Source: Methylomonas sp. ZR1 (lineage in GTDB: Bacteria; Pseudomonadota; Gammaproteobacteria; Methylococcales; Methylomonadaceae). Taken from it: 64,000 nt of DNA. Of the stretch, positions 7,895 through 18,685 are shown one piece after another. The notes below the pieces were generated by a model, which saw nothing but the letters and a program-made list of their open reading frames with translations, ran no database searches and was not told the DNA's origin. Where the stretch lies: NCBI RefSeq assembly GCF_013141865.1, contig NZ_RCST01000001.1, positions 2,542,001 through 2,606,000 on the forward strand, in the 5' to 3' direction. Position 1 is the stretch's first letter. Every line of letters starts with the position of its first letter. Both the position numbers and the translations under genes were made by a program.

Positions 7895-8709
7895 TTCGGC
7901 CGGATCTTTAGATTGACCCGGTAGGTATAGGCGTCGCCGCGAAACGTGCCTTCGACATACTCCACAATCTGCCCGTTGTCGGCGTAGGTCTTGCGCTTCA
8001 ACAACAAGCAGGGACCCGGCTGGTCAAACCCGAATACGCCGGCTTCCACGTCATCGCTGAGCACCGCTTCGATGGATTGTTCGGCGTGCACCAAGCCCAA
8101 GCCGCATTGGAGCTCAAGGTATTGATAGGCGGAGCCTTCGCCGTTCCAATCAGCCAAAGCCGGCGCTACCGTTAGATCGTACCAAGCCACTTCGCGCGAT
8201 AGCGGCATACCGTCTCCCAAGCGCACCCTTACCAAACGTAGAAATCGCGTAGACGCCGGACGATTAAAAATAGACGCGATAGTTCTATCGACGACAATCT
8301 TGTGCTCGAGAATTTGCGTAGACGGGGTAACTCCCAACTCGCGCATTTCCTCGGTAAAACCTTTCAGTTTACCCATCTCCGGATTAATCCGCGAAGGTGG
8401 CGCCTTAACCGTGACGCCGGCGCGACCATGAGTGGCAATACAATCCTGAGCCCGCAATTCTTCATAACAACGCCGCACCGTGGTGCGACTAAGATCCAAC
8501 GCTTCCGCCAAAGCTCGCTCGGATGGCAGACTAAAACCATCTCCGAGCTCGCCGGACTGGATCATATCGTTGATGCGTCTTTGCAGTTGCTTGTAGACAG
8601 GCTCGGAAATGCCGGTATTCGGGCGAATTTTCTCAATGAAAGCACTGCTGTCATTGGCGGCGAAACTATCGGCTTTTATTTCGATATGGCTGGAAGCACT
8701 GGAAGACAT
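7891..8709 (-). CDS. GntR family regulator with UTRA effector domain (HutC/FarR type)
   Basis: The 272-residue protein has an N-terminal extension, a GntR winged helix-turn-helix at about 35-105 (SLPSERALAEALDLSRTTVR is the recognition region), and a UTRA ligand-binding domain from about 115 to the end, closing YVEGTFRGDAYTYRVNL. HutC-type regulators usually respond to sugars, amino acids or related small molecules. The gene overlaps the 3' end of the convergent PfkB kinase by four bases, so kinase and regulator may belong to one function, but they are not in one transcript. The start is an ATG at 8709 in a region with several purine stretches. Confidence 0.9.
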   Translation of the reverse strand: MSSSASSHIEIKADSFAANDSSAFIEKIRPNTGISEPVYKQLQRRINDMIQSGELGDGFSLPSERALAEALDLSRTTVRRCYEELRAQDCIATHGRAGVTVKAPPSRINPEMGKLKGFTEEMRELGVTPSTQILEHKIVVDRTIASIFNRPASTRFLRLVRVRLGDGMPLSREVAWYDLTVAPALADWNGEGSAYQYLELQCGLGLVHAEQSIEAVLSDDVEAGVFGFDQPGPCLLLKRKTYADNGQIVEYVEGTFRGDAYTYRVNLKIRPN

Positions 8710-8728
8710 TGTGGTTGACCCGGCATAT

Positions 8729-8995
8729 TCATTTACGCAGCAGATTGTGGATCTTAAAGCCCAAGATAGCCGCTGCCAGCAAAAAGGTAATAGCGTTAGC
8801 TACTATGATAGCTATGTTCACCAAATAGATACCATAAATCAACCACAGCAACACCCCCAAGGTAAACATGCTGTACATGCCTAGCGACAAGGATTCGGTG
8901 TCGCGGGTTTTGAAGGTCTTAATTGCTTGAGGCAGAAAAGAAGCGGTGGTCAAAGTCGCCGCCAGATAACCGATTAGCTCGGGAATTAGGTTCAT
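8729..8995 (-). CDS. SemiSWEET-type sugar transporter (PQ-loop protein)
   Basis: From ATG 8995 the product is 88 residues with three membrane helices, the size of bacterial SemiSWEETs, which work as dimers to move sugars down a gradient. The signature FLPQAIKTFKTRDTESLS holds the PQ motif and the conserved basic/acidic loop after helix 1. A longer reading needs a TTG at 9031 and would overlap the upstream small membrane gene, so the ATG is chosen. It lies 10 bases downstream of that small gene and probably forms a string with ftsK. The sugar transported is unknown. Confidence 0.88.
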   Translation of the reverse strand: MNLIPELIGYLAATLTTASFLPQAIKTFKTRDTESLSLGMYSMFTLGVLLWLIYGIYLVNIAIIVANAITFLLAAAILGFKIHNLLRK

Positions 8996-9005
8996 GTCAG
9001 AAAAA

Positions 9006-9200
9006 TCAAGCCGAGAAATGTTGCCAGCCAAAATAGCTTAAAGCGACCAGCAATAATTGCGCGAAAGCCAACAGCCAGAAATAACCCACAAACATCATGA
9101 TCTTAACCGGCGTTTCCTGGCTTTGTTTAGAGCTGACTAACCAGCCGCCGATGCCGGAAACGGCAGCGACGACCAGCAAGCCTATAATGATAATACTCAT
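9006..9200 (-). CDS. small two-helix membrane protein, 64 aa
   Basis: I do not recognise this protein. Nearly all of it is membrane: residues 2-21 (SIIIIGLLVVAAVSGIGG) and about 34-56 (MMFVGYFWLLAFAQLLLVAL), joined by a short polar loop (SSKQSQETPVK). It sits between ftsK (5-base gap) and the SemiSWEET gene (10-base gap), which makes it very likely to be translated from the same message. No catalytic residue stands out. Confidence 0.68.
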   Translation of the reverse strand: MSIIIIGLLVVAAVSGIGGWLVSSKQSQETPVKIMMFVGYFWLLAFAQLLLVALSYFGWQHFSA

Positions 9201-9205
9201 TGCAA

Positions 9206-11512
9206 TCAGCGCGGCGGGGGTGCCAATACCTCACGGGAGCCGTTGGTTTCCGGCATGCTGACCACGCCGGCGTTTTCCATGTCTTCGATGATGCGCGCCG
9301 CGCGGTTGTAACCGATTTTGAAACGGCGCTGCACGCTGGAGATAGACGCTTTGCGCGATTCGGTAACGAACGCCACCGCTTCATCGTAAAGCGCATCGGA
9401 TTCGCTGTCTTCGCTGTCCAAACCGGCCACTTCGCCGCTATCGGTGCGCTCTTGAGTGATTTCGTCCAAATAATTGGTCGGACCGGTTTTTTTCAGGAAC
9501 TCCACCACCCGATGTACCTCGTGGTCATCCACAAACGCACCATGGGCGCGCAACGGGATACTAGTGCCGGACGGCAGGAACAGCATGTCGCCGTTACCCA
9601 GCAAGGCTTCCGCACCGCCTTGGTCAATAATGGTCCGGGAATCGATGCGCGACGATACCTGGAAAGAAATTCGGGTCGGCACATTGGCTTTGATCAAACC
9701 GGTCAACACATCCACTGATGGACGCTGGGTTGCCAACACCAAATGAATACCAGCGGCTCGTGCCTTTTGCGCCAAACGGGCGATCAGTTCCTCGACCTTT
9801 TTACCGACCACCATCATCATGTCGGCCAACTCGTCGATGACGATGACGATGCTGGGTAGTGTGTCCAGCAAAGGATAGTCTTCCAATGCCACCGGCGTTT
9901 CCGGCCGGAATAGCGGGTCGCGAATCGGCTGACCGGCCGCTTCCGCTTCCCTGACCGCCTGGTTATAACCGGCCAGATTTCGCACACCCAATTTGGACAT
10001 CAATTTGTAACGACGCTCCATTTCCGCCACCGCCCAACGCAAGGCGTTTTGCGCGTCCTTCATGTCGGTAACGACCGGCGTCAGCAAATGCGGGATGCCT
10101 TCGTACACCGACAATTCCAGCATCTTCGGGTCTATCATGATCATTCGCACATCTTCCGGCTTGGCTTTGTACAGCAAACTCAGAATCATGGTGTTGATCG
10201 CTACCGATTTACCGGAACCCGTGGTGCCGGCCACCAGCGCATGCGGCATTTTGCCCAGATCGGCCACCACTGGCGTGCCTGAAATGTCCTTACCCATCGC
10301 GATGCTGAGCTTGGATTTAGCCCGCTCAAACTCATCCGATACCAGTAAGTCGCGTAGCGAAACCATTTCCCGCTCTTGATTCGGAATCTCCAAACCAATC
10401 ACCGATTTACCTTCGATAATCTCGACGATACGCACGCTGGTTACTGACAAACCGCGCGCCAAGTCTTTGGCCAGGCTGCTGATGCGGCTGACTTTCACAC
10501 CGGCCGCCAAGCGTAATTCGAACCGGGTAATCACCGGTCCAGGCAATACCGCTTCCACTTCGGCGGCGATACCGTAATCCTGCAATACATCCTCGACTTG
10601 GCGGGAAATTTCTTCCAGCTCGGTTTTGGAATAGCGCTTCACCTTGATTTCACGCTTGTCCAGCAAAGACAAGGTTGGCAAGGCGTTGATGTAGGCGCCG
10701 GGCTCCATATCGTCCACGGGTTTGCTGTCTTTTCTACGCAAGGGTCTAACCGCGACAGCGGCAGAAGGTTGCGCGGCTTCTAGCACTTGAATTTGCGACT
10801 TTTTCGCGCGCTCTTCGGTTTTAACTTCGGATTGCTGATTACGCGGTTTTTTGGTTTCTTTTACAGGTTCGAGTCGCGCGGGTCTATCCGCGCGATAACG
10901 CTCGGGCACCTCAACTGCCTGCCGGCCCACAACCGAACAGGCCGTCATCGCGCATTTGCCGATAAACGCCATCATCGTCAGCCAGGACAAGCCGGTAAAC
11001 AAGGTCACGCCGGTCATGAAAATGGCCAGTAACAACAGGGTAGAACCGGAATTGCCTAACAGATGCACCAAGGCGTCGCCAATTTCCCGCCCCAGAATAC
11101 CCCCCGGGCTCTCCGGCAAATCCATCTTGGTACGCAGAAAATGCAGGTGCAAAAACAGAATCGCCGAGCCGGACACTGTAGTAGCCAGAAAACCGGCCGA
11201 GCGCGACGCCAGCGCCCACTGCCCACCGGTCTGGCGGGAACCTTGAAACAGGATGTAGCCATACCAGAAAATCATCACCGGAATCAGGTAGGCCATCAAG
11301 CCCAGAAAACTCAGTACAAAATCCGCCAGCCAGGCACCAAACAAACCGCAGGCGTTACTGATGGATTGATACGATGTGCTATGACTCCAACCCGGATCGT
11401 TGGAATTAAAAGTGACCAGGGCAATTAAAAAAAACAACGCACAACTCGAAAATCCCAGTAATGCGATTTCGCGATAGCCTCGCGAGGCTCTTTCTTCCAC
11501 AACAGCAACCAT
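9206..11512 (-). CDS. ftsK: DNA translocase FtsK
   Basis: The 768-residue FtsK anchors at the division septum and pumps DNA to help segregate chromosome ends and activate XerCD at dif. The N-terminal part has four membrane segments (about 20-45, 65-95, 110-130, 160-185). A short charged linker of roughly 90 residues follows, much shorter than in E. coli. The motor has a Walker A motif GTTGSGKS at about residue 432 and a Walker B stretch [12 protein letters not shown] at about 557. The C-terminal gamma winged helix ([20 protein letters not shown]) would read KOPS sites. It is divergent from trxB, the same neighbourhood as in many gammaproteobacteria. Confidence 0.97.
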   Translation of the reverse strand: MVAVVEERASRGYREIALLGFSSCALFFLIALVTFNSNDPGWSHSTSYQSISNACGLFGAWLADFVLSFLGLMAYLIPVMIFWYGYILFQGSRQTGGQWALASRSAGFLATTVSGSAILFLHLHFLRTKMDLPESPGGILGREIGDALVHLLGNSGSTLLLLAIFMTGVTLFTGLSWLTMMAFIGKCAMTACSVVGRQAVEVPERYRADRPARLEPVKETKKPRNQQSEVKTEERAKKSQIQVLEAAQPSAAVAVRPLRRKDSKPVDDMEPGAYINALPTLSLLDKREIKVKRYSKTELEEISRQVEDVLQDYGIAAEVEAVLPGPVITRFELRLAAGVKVSRISSLAKDLARGLSVTSVRIVEIIEGKSVIGLEIPNQEREMVSLRDLLVSDEFERAKSKLSIAMGKDISGTPVVADLGKMPHALVAGTTGSGKSVAINTMILSLLYKAKPEDVRMIMIDPKMLELSVYEGIPHLLTPVVTDMKDAQNALRWAVAEMERRYKLMSKLGVRNLAGYNQAVREAEAAGQPIRDPLFRPETPVALEDYPLLDTLPSIVIVIDELADMMMVVGKKVEELIARLAQKARAAGIHLVLATQRPSVDVLTGLIKANVPTRISFQVSSRIDSRTIIDQGGAEALLGNGDMLFLPSGTSIPLRAHGAFVDDHEVHRVVEFLKKTGPTNYLDEITQERTDSGEVAGLDSEDSESDALYDEAVAFVTESRKASISSVQRRFKIGYNRAARIIEDMENAGVVSMPETNGSREVLAPPPR

Positions 11513-11643
11513 AGTTGTCGGCTCACAATAAAAGCGTCACAAAACATGATTATAGATGATGTAAATCGATTTCACATTAGCTTTACCGGCCACGCCATTA
11601 AAAACCAGTTGGTAAATCGGTTTTATCGCGGGGGGAATGCCCT

Positions 11644-11649
11644 TATAAT
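11644..11649 (+). promoter_or_regulatory. candidate -10 element for trxB
   Basis: A perfect TATAAT lies 34 bases upstream of the trxB start. Seventeen bases further upstream is TTTTAT, a weak -35. The -10 match is strong, but the promoter as a whole is only inferred. A GGAG ribosome-binding site sits about 10 bases before the ATG. Confidence 0.4.
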
Positions 11650-11662
11650 TTTGCTACCCTAA

Positions 11663-12640
<978 letters not shown>

Positions 12641-12650
12641 GTCTATCCGC

Positions 12651-12678
12651 TATTGGGGCGGTTAAAACCGCCCCAATA
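12651..12678. terminator. bidirectional hairpin between trxB and the ICMT-like gene
   Basis: TATTGGGGCGGTT pairs perfectly with AACCGCCCCAATA around a two-base loop, 11 bases after the trxB stop and 6 bases before the convergent gene's stop. There is no long T-run, so termination efficiency is uncertain, but the position and stability suit a shared terminator. Confidence 0.6.
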
Positions 12679-12683
12679 CGCTT

Positions 12684-13256
12684 TCAATATATCCAAGGCA
12701 ACAGCCGCCAGGTCGATAAGCAAAAATCGGCATAAACCACACCGAACTCAGCCAGCAGCATCCGCTCTTCAATCTCGATTCTGCGAATAAACGCCCAAAC
12801 CGTCGGCCCTAGCAACATCGCCAACGCCAGAACATCGCCCATCGCCACTCCGGCGGCAAACAAGGCTATCAACAAGCCGGTGTAGGCCGGATGCCGTAAC
12901 CAGCGGTAAGGCCCTTCTTTGATTAATCTGTGTTCTTGCTGTATCAGCACGTTAGTTGTGAAAAATCGGCCCAATTTCATCACCGCCACGTAACGCAAAT
13001 AAAGCCCCGAAGCAAACAACAGCATGGCCAACACTTGCCTAGGCAGATAATCAATCCTTATAGGCGCCAACGCCAGATTTTTAAACCACAATGCCAGCGC
13101 CAGACTTGCCAAAATACTGATCCACAAAATGCGCTGCGAACGCCGCTCCGTATTCACGACCGGCCCGGCTTGCAGCGCAGTACGGCGGGCCAAAGCAATT
13201 TCCGCCGCTATCCAAACCAGGCAAAGCACTAGCCACAAAATCCGTACCGATGTCAT
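12684..13256 (-). CDS. isoprenylcysteine carboxyl methyltransferase-like membrane protein
   Basis: From ATG 13256, preceded by GGAGGG at a good distance, the product is 190 residues with about five membrane helices. The C-terminal half has the ICMT/PEMT-type motif: LIKEGPYRWLRHPAYTGLLI, then EERMLLAEFG and YADF. In this family these residues bind S-adenosylmethionine. Bacterial homologues lack prenylated protein substrates and their targets are generally unknown. A longer frame to 13358 exists, but the ATG with the strong ribosome-binding site is better. It is divergent from the ABC exporter, with starts 88 bases apart. Confidence 0.85.
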   Translation of the reverse strand: MTSVRILWLVLCLVWIAAEIALARRTALQAGPVVNTERRSQRILWISILASLALALWFKNLALAPIRIDYLPRQVLAMLLFASGLYLRYVAVMKLGRFFTTNVLIQQEHRLIKEGPYRWLRHPAYTGLLIALFAAGVAMGDVLALAMLLGPTVWAFIRRIEIEERMLLAEFGVVYADFCLSTWRLLPWIY

Positions 13257-13344
13257 TAATCGCCCTCCGGCGCAGTGTGCGTGAAATGACGGGTATGCCA
13301 GGATCCCCGCGCCTCGTGTAACATACCGCAATTTGCCGGCTGTT

Positions 13345-14043
13345 ATGAAAAAGATCATCGAACTGAAACAGGTTTATAAGGACTATCCGCAAGCCGGCAC
13401 GCTGCAAACTGTCTTGCATGACATCAATCTGGATATTTACCCCGGCGAATTTGTTGCCATCGTCGGCCCGTCCGGCAACGGCAAATCCACCCTGCTCAAT
13501 CTGCTGACCGGCATCGACCATCCCAGCCAAGGCCAAATCAGCGTCAACGGCACCGAGCTGCAAACACTCAGTAACGAAAAACTCAGCATCTGGCGCGGCG
13601 CCAATGTCGGCATCGTGTTTCAATTCTTCCAGTTATTGCCTACCTTGAATCTGCTGCAAAACATCGTGCTGCCGATGGACTTTCTCGGCTCGTTAAACAA
13701 GCAACAGCGCCTTGACCGGGCCATGTATTTGCTGGAACTGGTCGGACTGGCCGATGCGGCGGAGCGCCTGCCCAGTCAGGTGTCCGGCGGCCAACAACAA
13801 CGGGCGGCAATCGCCCGCGCACTGGCCAACGACCCGCCGCTGATCGTCGCCGACGAACCCACCGGCAATCTGGATGCGGCCACCGCCGATTCGGTGTTCG
13901 ATTTGTTCACCCATCTGCGCGACCAAGGCAAAACCCTGGTGATGGTTACCCACAACGAAACCCTGGCCGACGCCGCCAGCCGCAAACTGGAAATCCGCTC
14001 CGGACGAATCCACGCCGACAGCCAACCGGTAGGCAGCAGGTGA
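13345..14043 (+). CDS. ABC exporter ATP-binding protein (MacB/LolD type)
   Basis: The 232-residue ATPase carries Walker A GPSGNGKST at about 42-50, the signature VSGGQQQRAAIARAL near 145 and Walker B LIVADEPTGNLD near 168, with the H-loop VTHNETLAD. It belongs to the MacB/LolD/FtsE group, which pairs with FtsX-domain permeases. The next gene, overlapping by four bases (GTGA), is such a permease, so the two form one mechanotransmission-type transporter. There is no HlyD-like adaptor gene nearby. Substrate unknown; lipoprotein, lipid or antimicrobial export are the usual roles. Confidence 0.92.
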   Translation: MKKIIELKQVYKDYPQAGTLQTVLHDINLDIYPGEFVAIVGPSGNGKSTLLNLLTGIDHPSQGQISVNGTELQTLSNEKLSIWRGANVGIVFQFFQLLPTLNLLQNIVLPMDFLGSLNKQQRLDRAMYLLELVGLADAAERLPSQVSGGQQQRAAIARALANDPPLIVADEPTGNLDAATADSVFDLFTHLRDQGKTLVMVTHNETLADAASRKLEIRSGRIHADSQPVGSR

Positions 14044-16451
14044 ATACGCTGTGGCATAAAGTCTGGGCCGACTTATGGCTGACTAAAAGCCGCACTGCCT
14101 TGGCGATTATCAGCATCGCCGTCGGCGTCTGCTGTGTCGGCACATTGTTCGGCATGATCGATTTACTGCTGAGCAAAATGGATGCCGCGCATCGGCAATC
14201 GCAACCGTCACACATCAATCTGATTTTGCGCAATGATGCCGATATCAGTTTGTTAGAGCAAATCAAAGCCATACCCGGCGTAGCCGGCGTCGATACGCTG
14301 ACGCCGCTGAGCGTGCATTTCCGCCAACCTGGCGAGACCGACTGGCAATTGGGAACTCTGATCATCCGGACCGACTATGGCAAGCAACATTTCGACAAAA
14401 CCGCATTACAATCCGGCGATTGGCCGGGCGTTAATCAAGTAGCGATAGAAAACCTGTCCGCCCTGTCCAGCGGCATGCAAAGCGGCGACGTCGAATTCGA
14501 AACCGCCCAAGGCCCGCAGACCTTGCCTATCGGCGGTATCGTCCGCCATCCCTTCGTTAAACCGCCCAAATTCGGCGGCCAAATACATTTTTTTGCCGGC
14601 ACCGCGCAAGCCACCCAATTCGGCATTCCGGCACACAGTTTCCGGCAGTTGCTGGTGCAAATCGCCGAACCTTACAGCAGCGAATCCGCCCGCAGCGTTG
14701 CCGGGCAAATTCGCAGCCTGCTGAGCGCGCAGCATATCGGCGTCAACGTCACCTTGTTGCAAGACCCGGAACAACATTGGGGCCGGCCGTTTTTAGCCGG
14801 GATCAACGGTGTACTGCAAATCATGGCCTTGGTCTCGTTAGCCCTGGCTAGCGTATTAATTTTAAACACAGTATCGGCCCATATTACCCAGGAAACCGAC
14901 CAGATCGGCGTCATGAAAGCGCTGGGCGCCAAGACCGTAACGATTGCAAAACTGTATCTGCTGGAAATCCTGTTTTTATCGTTGGCGGCGATAGTTTTCG
15001 CCGCACCACCCGCTCTAGCTGCCGCTTATTTCAGTGCCTGCCGACTGCTGGCTTTATTCAATATCGATTGCGGCGCATTTGCCATTTCCGTGCCAGCCAT
15101 TAATTACATGCTACTCGGCGGCCTGCTGGCGCCCTTGCTGGCGGGTTTGCCGCCGATTCTGCATGGTGCGGCGCTGACGGTGCGTGCGGCAATCGCCAGT
15201 TACGGCGTGGGCGCCGATTTTGGCTACAACCGTTTCGATCTGCTAATAGAAAAGTTCGGCGCGCGCTTTCTGCCGACTTTATCCGCCGCAGCCTTAGGGA
15301 ATTTGTTCCGCCGTAAAGCCAGGCTGGTCTTGACGCAAAGCGTATTGATCTGCGCCGGCGTGATGTTTTTAGTGCTAACCAGCTTGATCGCCTCGCTGAA
15401 TTTAACACTGGACCGAGAAATGGCCCGCAGCCGTTATGCCGTGCGGCTGGGTTTTACCGTCGACCAACCCGAGCAAAAAGTACGTGACATCGCGGCAGCG
15501 GTAGCCGGCACGGAAAAAATTGAATGCTGGCAACGATCCAGCATACAAATTGCCAAAAACGGCCTAGCTTTGCCGCAAAAAGGCAGCCTGGGCCTGCAGA
15601 TGCTGGCCTTGCCAGAAAACTCAAGCATGTATCAACCGCTGATCGAATCCGGACGCTGGTTGCAAGCCAGCGACGCTGGTCAGCGCGTGCTAGTGCTGAG
15701 TGCGGATACGGCCGCGCTCAACGGTATCCAAGCCGGCGACATGCTGGACGTCGCGCTAGGCGCCGATCACCAAAAATGGCAAGTGATAGGTATCTATCGT
15801 TGGTTGGCCGGCAATAGCTATGCGGTGGAACCGGTCTATGCACCGTTGGAAACTCTACGGCAGATCACTCAAAACCTGGAAATGGCGTCGTTTGCACTGC
15901 TGGATGCGCCGGTCGCCGACCTACATCAGGAGGCCGACTACCTACGCAACTTGCAACAACAGTTTCAGGACCATGATGTACAACTGGATGTTTACACCAC
16001 GCTTGCCAAACTGGAACAACGCCAGTTTACCCGCAACCAGTTCAAATCAGTGCTCAACACCCTGCTGGGCCTGGCCTGCATGATTGCAGCGGTCGGCGGT
16101 ATCGGTTTATCAGGCACATTAGCCATTAGCGTATTGCAGCGCATTCGCGAAATTGGCGTGTTGCGCGCCATCGGCGCCCCGTCCAAAAAAATATTCCGCA
16201 TGTTTTTACTGGAAGGCCTGCTGCATGGCGGCATGGCTTGGTTACTGAGTATTCCTTTGGCTTATTTGGCCGCCGAGCCGCTAGCCAAACAACTCGGACA
16301 GACTATGCTTGGCATACGGCTGGATTTCCGTTTCGACTGGTGGGCTGTTCTGTACTGGCTGATGATCATGTTAATCGTGGCCTGGATAGCCGCCTTCTGG
16401 CCGGCGCGCAAGGCAACCCGCCTGAACATTAGAGAATGTTTGGGACATTGA
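14040..16451 (+). CDS. ABC exporter permease with two FtsX domains
   Basis: The 803-residue product starts with GTG inside the ATPase gene's stop (GTGA) and so is translationally coupled to it. Helix 1 (residues about 14-34) is followed by a large periplasmic MacB_PCD-type domain to about 255. A first FtsX membrane block lies at about 260-420, a second periplasmic domain at about 450-650, and a second FtsX block from about 670 to the end (IREIGVLRAIGAPSKKIFRM). The layout resembles LolCDE-independent two-domain permeases of the DUF214/FtsX family. The start of the next gene, for a periplasmic-sensor kinase, follows by 26 bases in the same direction. Confidence 0.9.
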   Translation: MNTLWHKVWADLWLTKSRTALAIISIAVGVCCVGTLFGMIDLLLSKMDAAHRQSQPSHINLILRNDADISLLEQIKAIPGVAGVDTLTPLSVHFRQPGETDWQLGTLIIRTDYGKQHFDKTALQSGDWPGVNQVAIENLSALSSGMQSGDVEFETAQGPQTLPIGGIVRHPFVKPPKFGGQIHFFAGTAQATQFGIPAHSFRQLLVQIAEPYSSESARSVAGQIRSLLSAQHIGVNVTLLQDPEQHWGRPFLAGINGVLQIMALVSLALASVLILNTVSAHITQETDQIGVMKALGAKTVTIAKLYLLEILFLSLAAIVFAAPPALAAAYFSACRLLALFNIDCGAFAISVPAINYMLLGGLLAPLLAGLPPILHGAALTVRAAIASYGVGADFGYNRFDLLIEKFGARFLPTLSAAALGNLFRRKARLVLTQSVLICAGVMFLVLTSLIASLNLTLDREMARSRYAVRLGFTVDQPEQKVRDIAAAVAGTEKIECWQRSSIQIAKNGLALPQKGSLGLQMLALPENSSMYQPLIESGRWLQASDAGQRVLVLSADTAALNGIQAGDMLDVALGADHQKWQVIGIYRWLAGNSYAVEPVYAPLETLRQITQNLEMASFALLDAPVADLHQEADYLRNLQQQFQDHDVQLDVYTTLAKLEQRQFTRNQFKSVLNTLLGLACMIAAVGGIGLSGTLAISVLQRIREIGVLRAIGAPSKKIFRMFLLEGLLHGGMAWLLSIPLAYLAAEPLAKQLGQTMLGIRLDFRFDWWAVLYWLMIMLIVAWIAAFWPARKATRLNIRECLGH

Positions 16452-16477
16452 ACAGCTGAGTATTGGGTTTTACCTAA

Positions 16478-18685
16478 ATGAGCCGTGGCCATTTATTAAT
16501 GATTACAAACGCTTTGCTTAACCGGATTAAATTTCTGTTACTGGGCTGTTGCGTGCTGGTCAGCTTTTCAGCGCTGGCCGACGCACCAGTGCGGATCGGT
16601 GTATTAGCCTATCGGCCCAAGCCGCAAACCCTGGAACAATGGCAAGCACTGAGTAAAGTCTTGCACCAGGCTATACCGGAGCGCGAATTCATCGTCGAAG
16701 CTTTGAACTACGACGAACTGGAGGCCGGTGTGGACAGTAGCCAATTGGACTTTGTGCTGACCAATCCCGGCCACTATGTCCATATCAGCTATCAACACGG
16801 CTTTTCAGCACCGCTGGCCACATTGCTCAGACACGAGGACGGCGGCTCTCAGGATAAGTTCGGCGGCGTCATCTTTGCGAAAGCCGAGCGTTTGGATATC
16901 AACGCACTCGGCGACCTGCGCGGCAAAAAAATCGCCGCTACCAGTCAAGACTCCCTGGGCGGCTTTCAAATGCAAGCCTACGAAGCCGCCCAAGCCGGCA
17001 TAGACATAGTCAAGGCATCCCAATTGGTCATCACAGGTATGCCGCACGATGCGGTAACGGAAGCGGTATTGTCCGGGCACGCCGATATAGGCTTTGTCCG
17101 CACCGGAGTTCTGGAGGATTTGGCCAAAAATGGCAAGCTCGATCTGCGGCAAATCAAAATTCTCAACGTCCAACCCTCTAGTGAATTCAAGCTGCTATCG
17201 ACTGCGCTTTATCCCGAGTGGCCGTTTTTAGCCATGCCCAACGTAGACCGCGCGCTGGCCAAAAAAGTCGCCGGCTGTTTGCTGCTGATGAGCCCCGACC
17301 TCATTCCGGGGATTGAAGGCTTTACCATCCCGGCCGATTACAATTCGGTGGAACAACTACTGCGGAACGTGCGCGCCAAGCCGTTCGACGCCGTTCCGTC
17401 ATTCACGTTGACGGATATTTGGCAACGCTACCCGACACCGATACTGGCACTCAGCGCCGGTGTCATGCTGGTAGTGTTACTCAGCTTGAGTTTGTTCTGG
17501 GTAAACCGTTATCTCGCTGCGGAACGGCGCCGAGTCCGCGAACAGAATATTCGGCTGGCGGATAGCGAATATCGCTGGAAATTTGCTCTGGAAGGCGCCG
17601 ACGAAGGGGTATGGGATTGGGACATCATCAGCGGCGAGGTGTTTTTCTCGCCGCGCTGGAAATCGATGGTGGGTTATCAACCGGAAGAATTCGCCAATAA
17701 CTTCGATGCCTGGCGCGACAGCCTGCATCCGGACGATACCGACCGGGTGCTACAAACCCTGTCCGACTACTTCGACGGCAAGAATAAATTGTATTGGGTG
17801 GAGTTTCGCATGCGCTGCAAGGATGGACGCTATAAGTGGATACTCGCCAAGGGCATGGTGGTGGCGCACACACCGGAAGGCAAACCGCAACGGATGTTGG
17901 GTACGCATGTCGATATCGATAAGCATAAACAGATAGAACAAGAATTAAGGCAAAGCCACGACGCCTTGTTGCGTTCCAATGTCGATCTGGAACAGTTCGC
18001 TTACAGCGTCTCCCACGACATGCGACAGCCTTTGCGCATGGTCTCCGGCCATTTGCAATTTTTGGAACGCAATCTCAGGGAGTCACTGGATGAAGACGCG
18101 CGGCAAAATCTGAATTTTGCGCTGGAGGGTGCCAAACGGATGGATGCGATGATCGTCTCGCTGTTGGAGTATTCGCGCGTCGGCCGCAAGACTCAACAAA
18201 AATCCTGGATTGCCAGCGACGCGGTCCGCGACGAAGTGTTGCAATTCGTCGAACCCTTGGCAACACAATGCCAAGCCAACATCCGTTGCCAAGGCGACTG
18301 GCCTATCCTGTATGCCAGCCGCGACGAGCTCAGCCGCCTACTGCAAAACCTGTTGGTTAACGCCCTGCACTACCGGCAAGAATACCAAGCTCCCATTATC
18401 GATGTTAACTCCGAGGTCATTGACGGCTGTTGGCGGCTCAGTGTGCGCGACAACGGCATCGGTATAGACCCCCGACAATTTGATAGGCTGTTTCAGTTCT
18501 TTAGCCGCCTGCAAGCCCGCACGCGCTTCGAAGGCACCGGTATGGGCCTGGCTTTGTGCCGGCGCATAATAGAACATCACAACGGCAAAATATGGGTGGA
18601 TTCCGCCGGCGAAGGCCTGGGCTCCTGTTTTACGTTTGAAATTCCCTTGGGCTATACCCCCGCAACCGACAGCCAGCCGACATGA
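16478..18685 (+). CDS. sensor histidine kinase with periplasmic PhnD-like domain and PAS domain
   Basis: The 735-residue kinase has a signal/anchor segment at about 15-35 and a periplasmic phosphonate-type substrate-binding domain (PhnD/SBP-like) at about 38-300. A membrane helix lies at 321-343, a PAS domain at about 365-480 (WDWDIISGEVFFSPRW), and a HisKA domain with the phospho-acceptor in SVSHDMRQPLRM (H near 512). The HATPase domain at about 610-725 holds NALHYRQ, DNGIGID and GTGMGLALC. The input domain suggests direct sensing of a small periplasmic ligand. The kinase core is of the type paired with Rcp1-like receivers. MITNALL at 16499 is an alternative start. The stop overlaps the next kinase gene by four bases. 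Confidence 0.9.
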   Translation: MSRGHLLMITNALLNRIKFLLLGCCVLVSFSALADAPVRIGVLAYRPKPQTLEQWQALSKVLHQAIPEREFIVEALNYDELEAGVDSSQLDFVLTNPGHYVHISYQHGFSAPLATLLRHEDGGSQDKFGGVIFAKAERLDINALGDLRGKKIAATSQDSLGGFQMQAYEAAQAGIDIVKASQLVITGMPHDAVTEAVLSGHADIGFVRTGVLEDLAKNGKLDLRQIKILNVQPSSEFKLLSTALYPEWPFLAMPNVDRALAKKVAGCLLLMSPDLIPGIEGFTIPADYNSVEQLLRNVRAKPFDAVPSFTLTDIWQRYPTPILALSAGVMLVVLLSLSLFWVNRYLAAERRRVREQNIRLADSEYRWKFALEGADEGVWDWDIISGEVFFSPRWKSMVGYQPEEFANNFDAWRDSLHPDDTDRVLQTLSDYFDGKNKLYWVEFRMRCKDGRYKWILAKGMVVAHTPEGKPQRMLGTHVDIDKHKQIEQELRQSHDALLRSNVDLEQFAYSVSHDMRQPLRMVSGHLQFLERNLRESLDEDARQNLNFALEGAKRMDAMIVSLLEYSRVGRKTQQKSWIASDAVRDEVLQFVEPLATQCQANIRCQGDWPILYASRDELSRLLQNLLVNALHYRQEYQAPIIDVNSEVIDGCWRLSVRDNGIGIDPRQFDRLFQFFSRLQARTRFEGTGMGLALCRRIIEHHNGKIWVDSAGEGLGSCFTFEIPLGYTPATDSQPT

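Noticed and set aside
13081..13623. 180-codon minus-strand frame over the ABC transporter start
   Set aside because: Antisense to a clear ATPase gene and to the ICMT-like gene; no family pattern.
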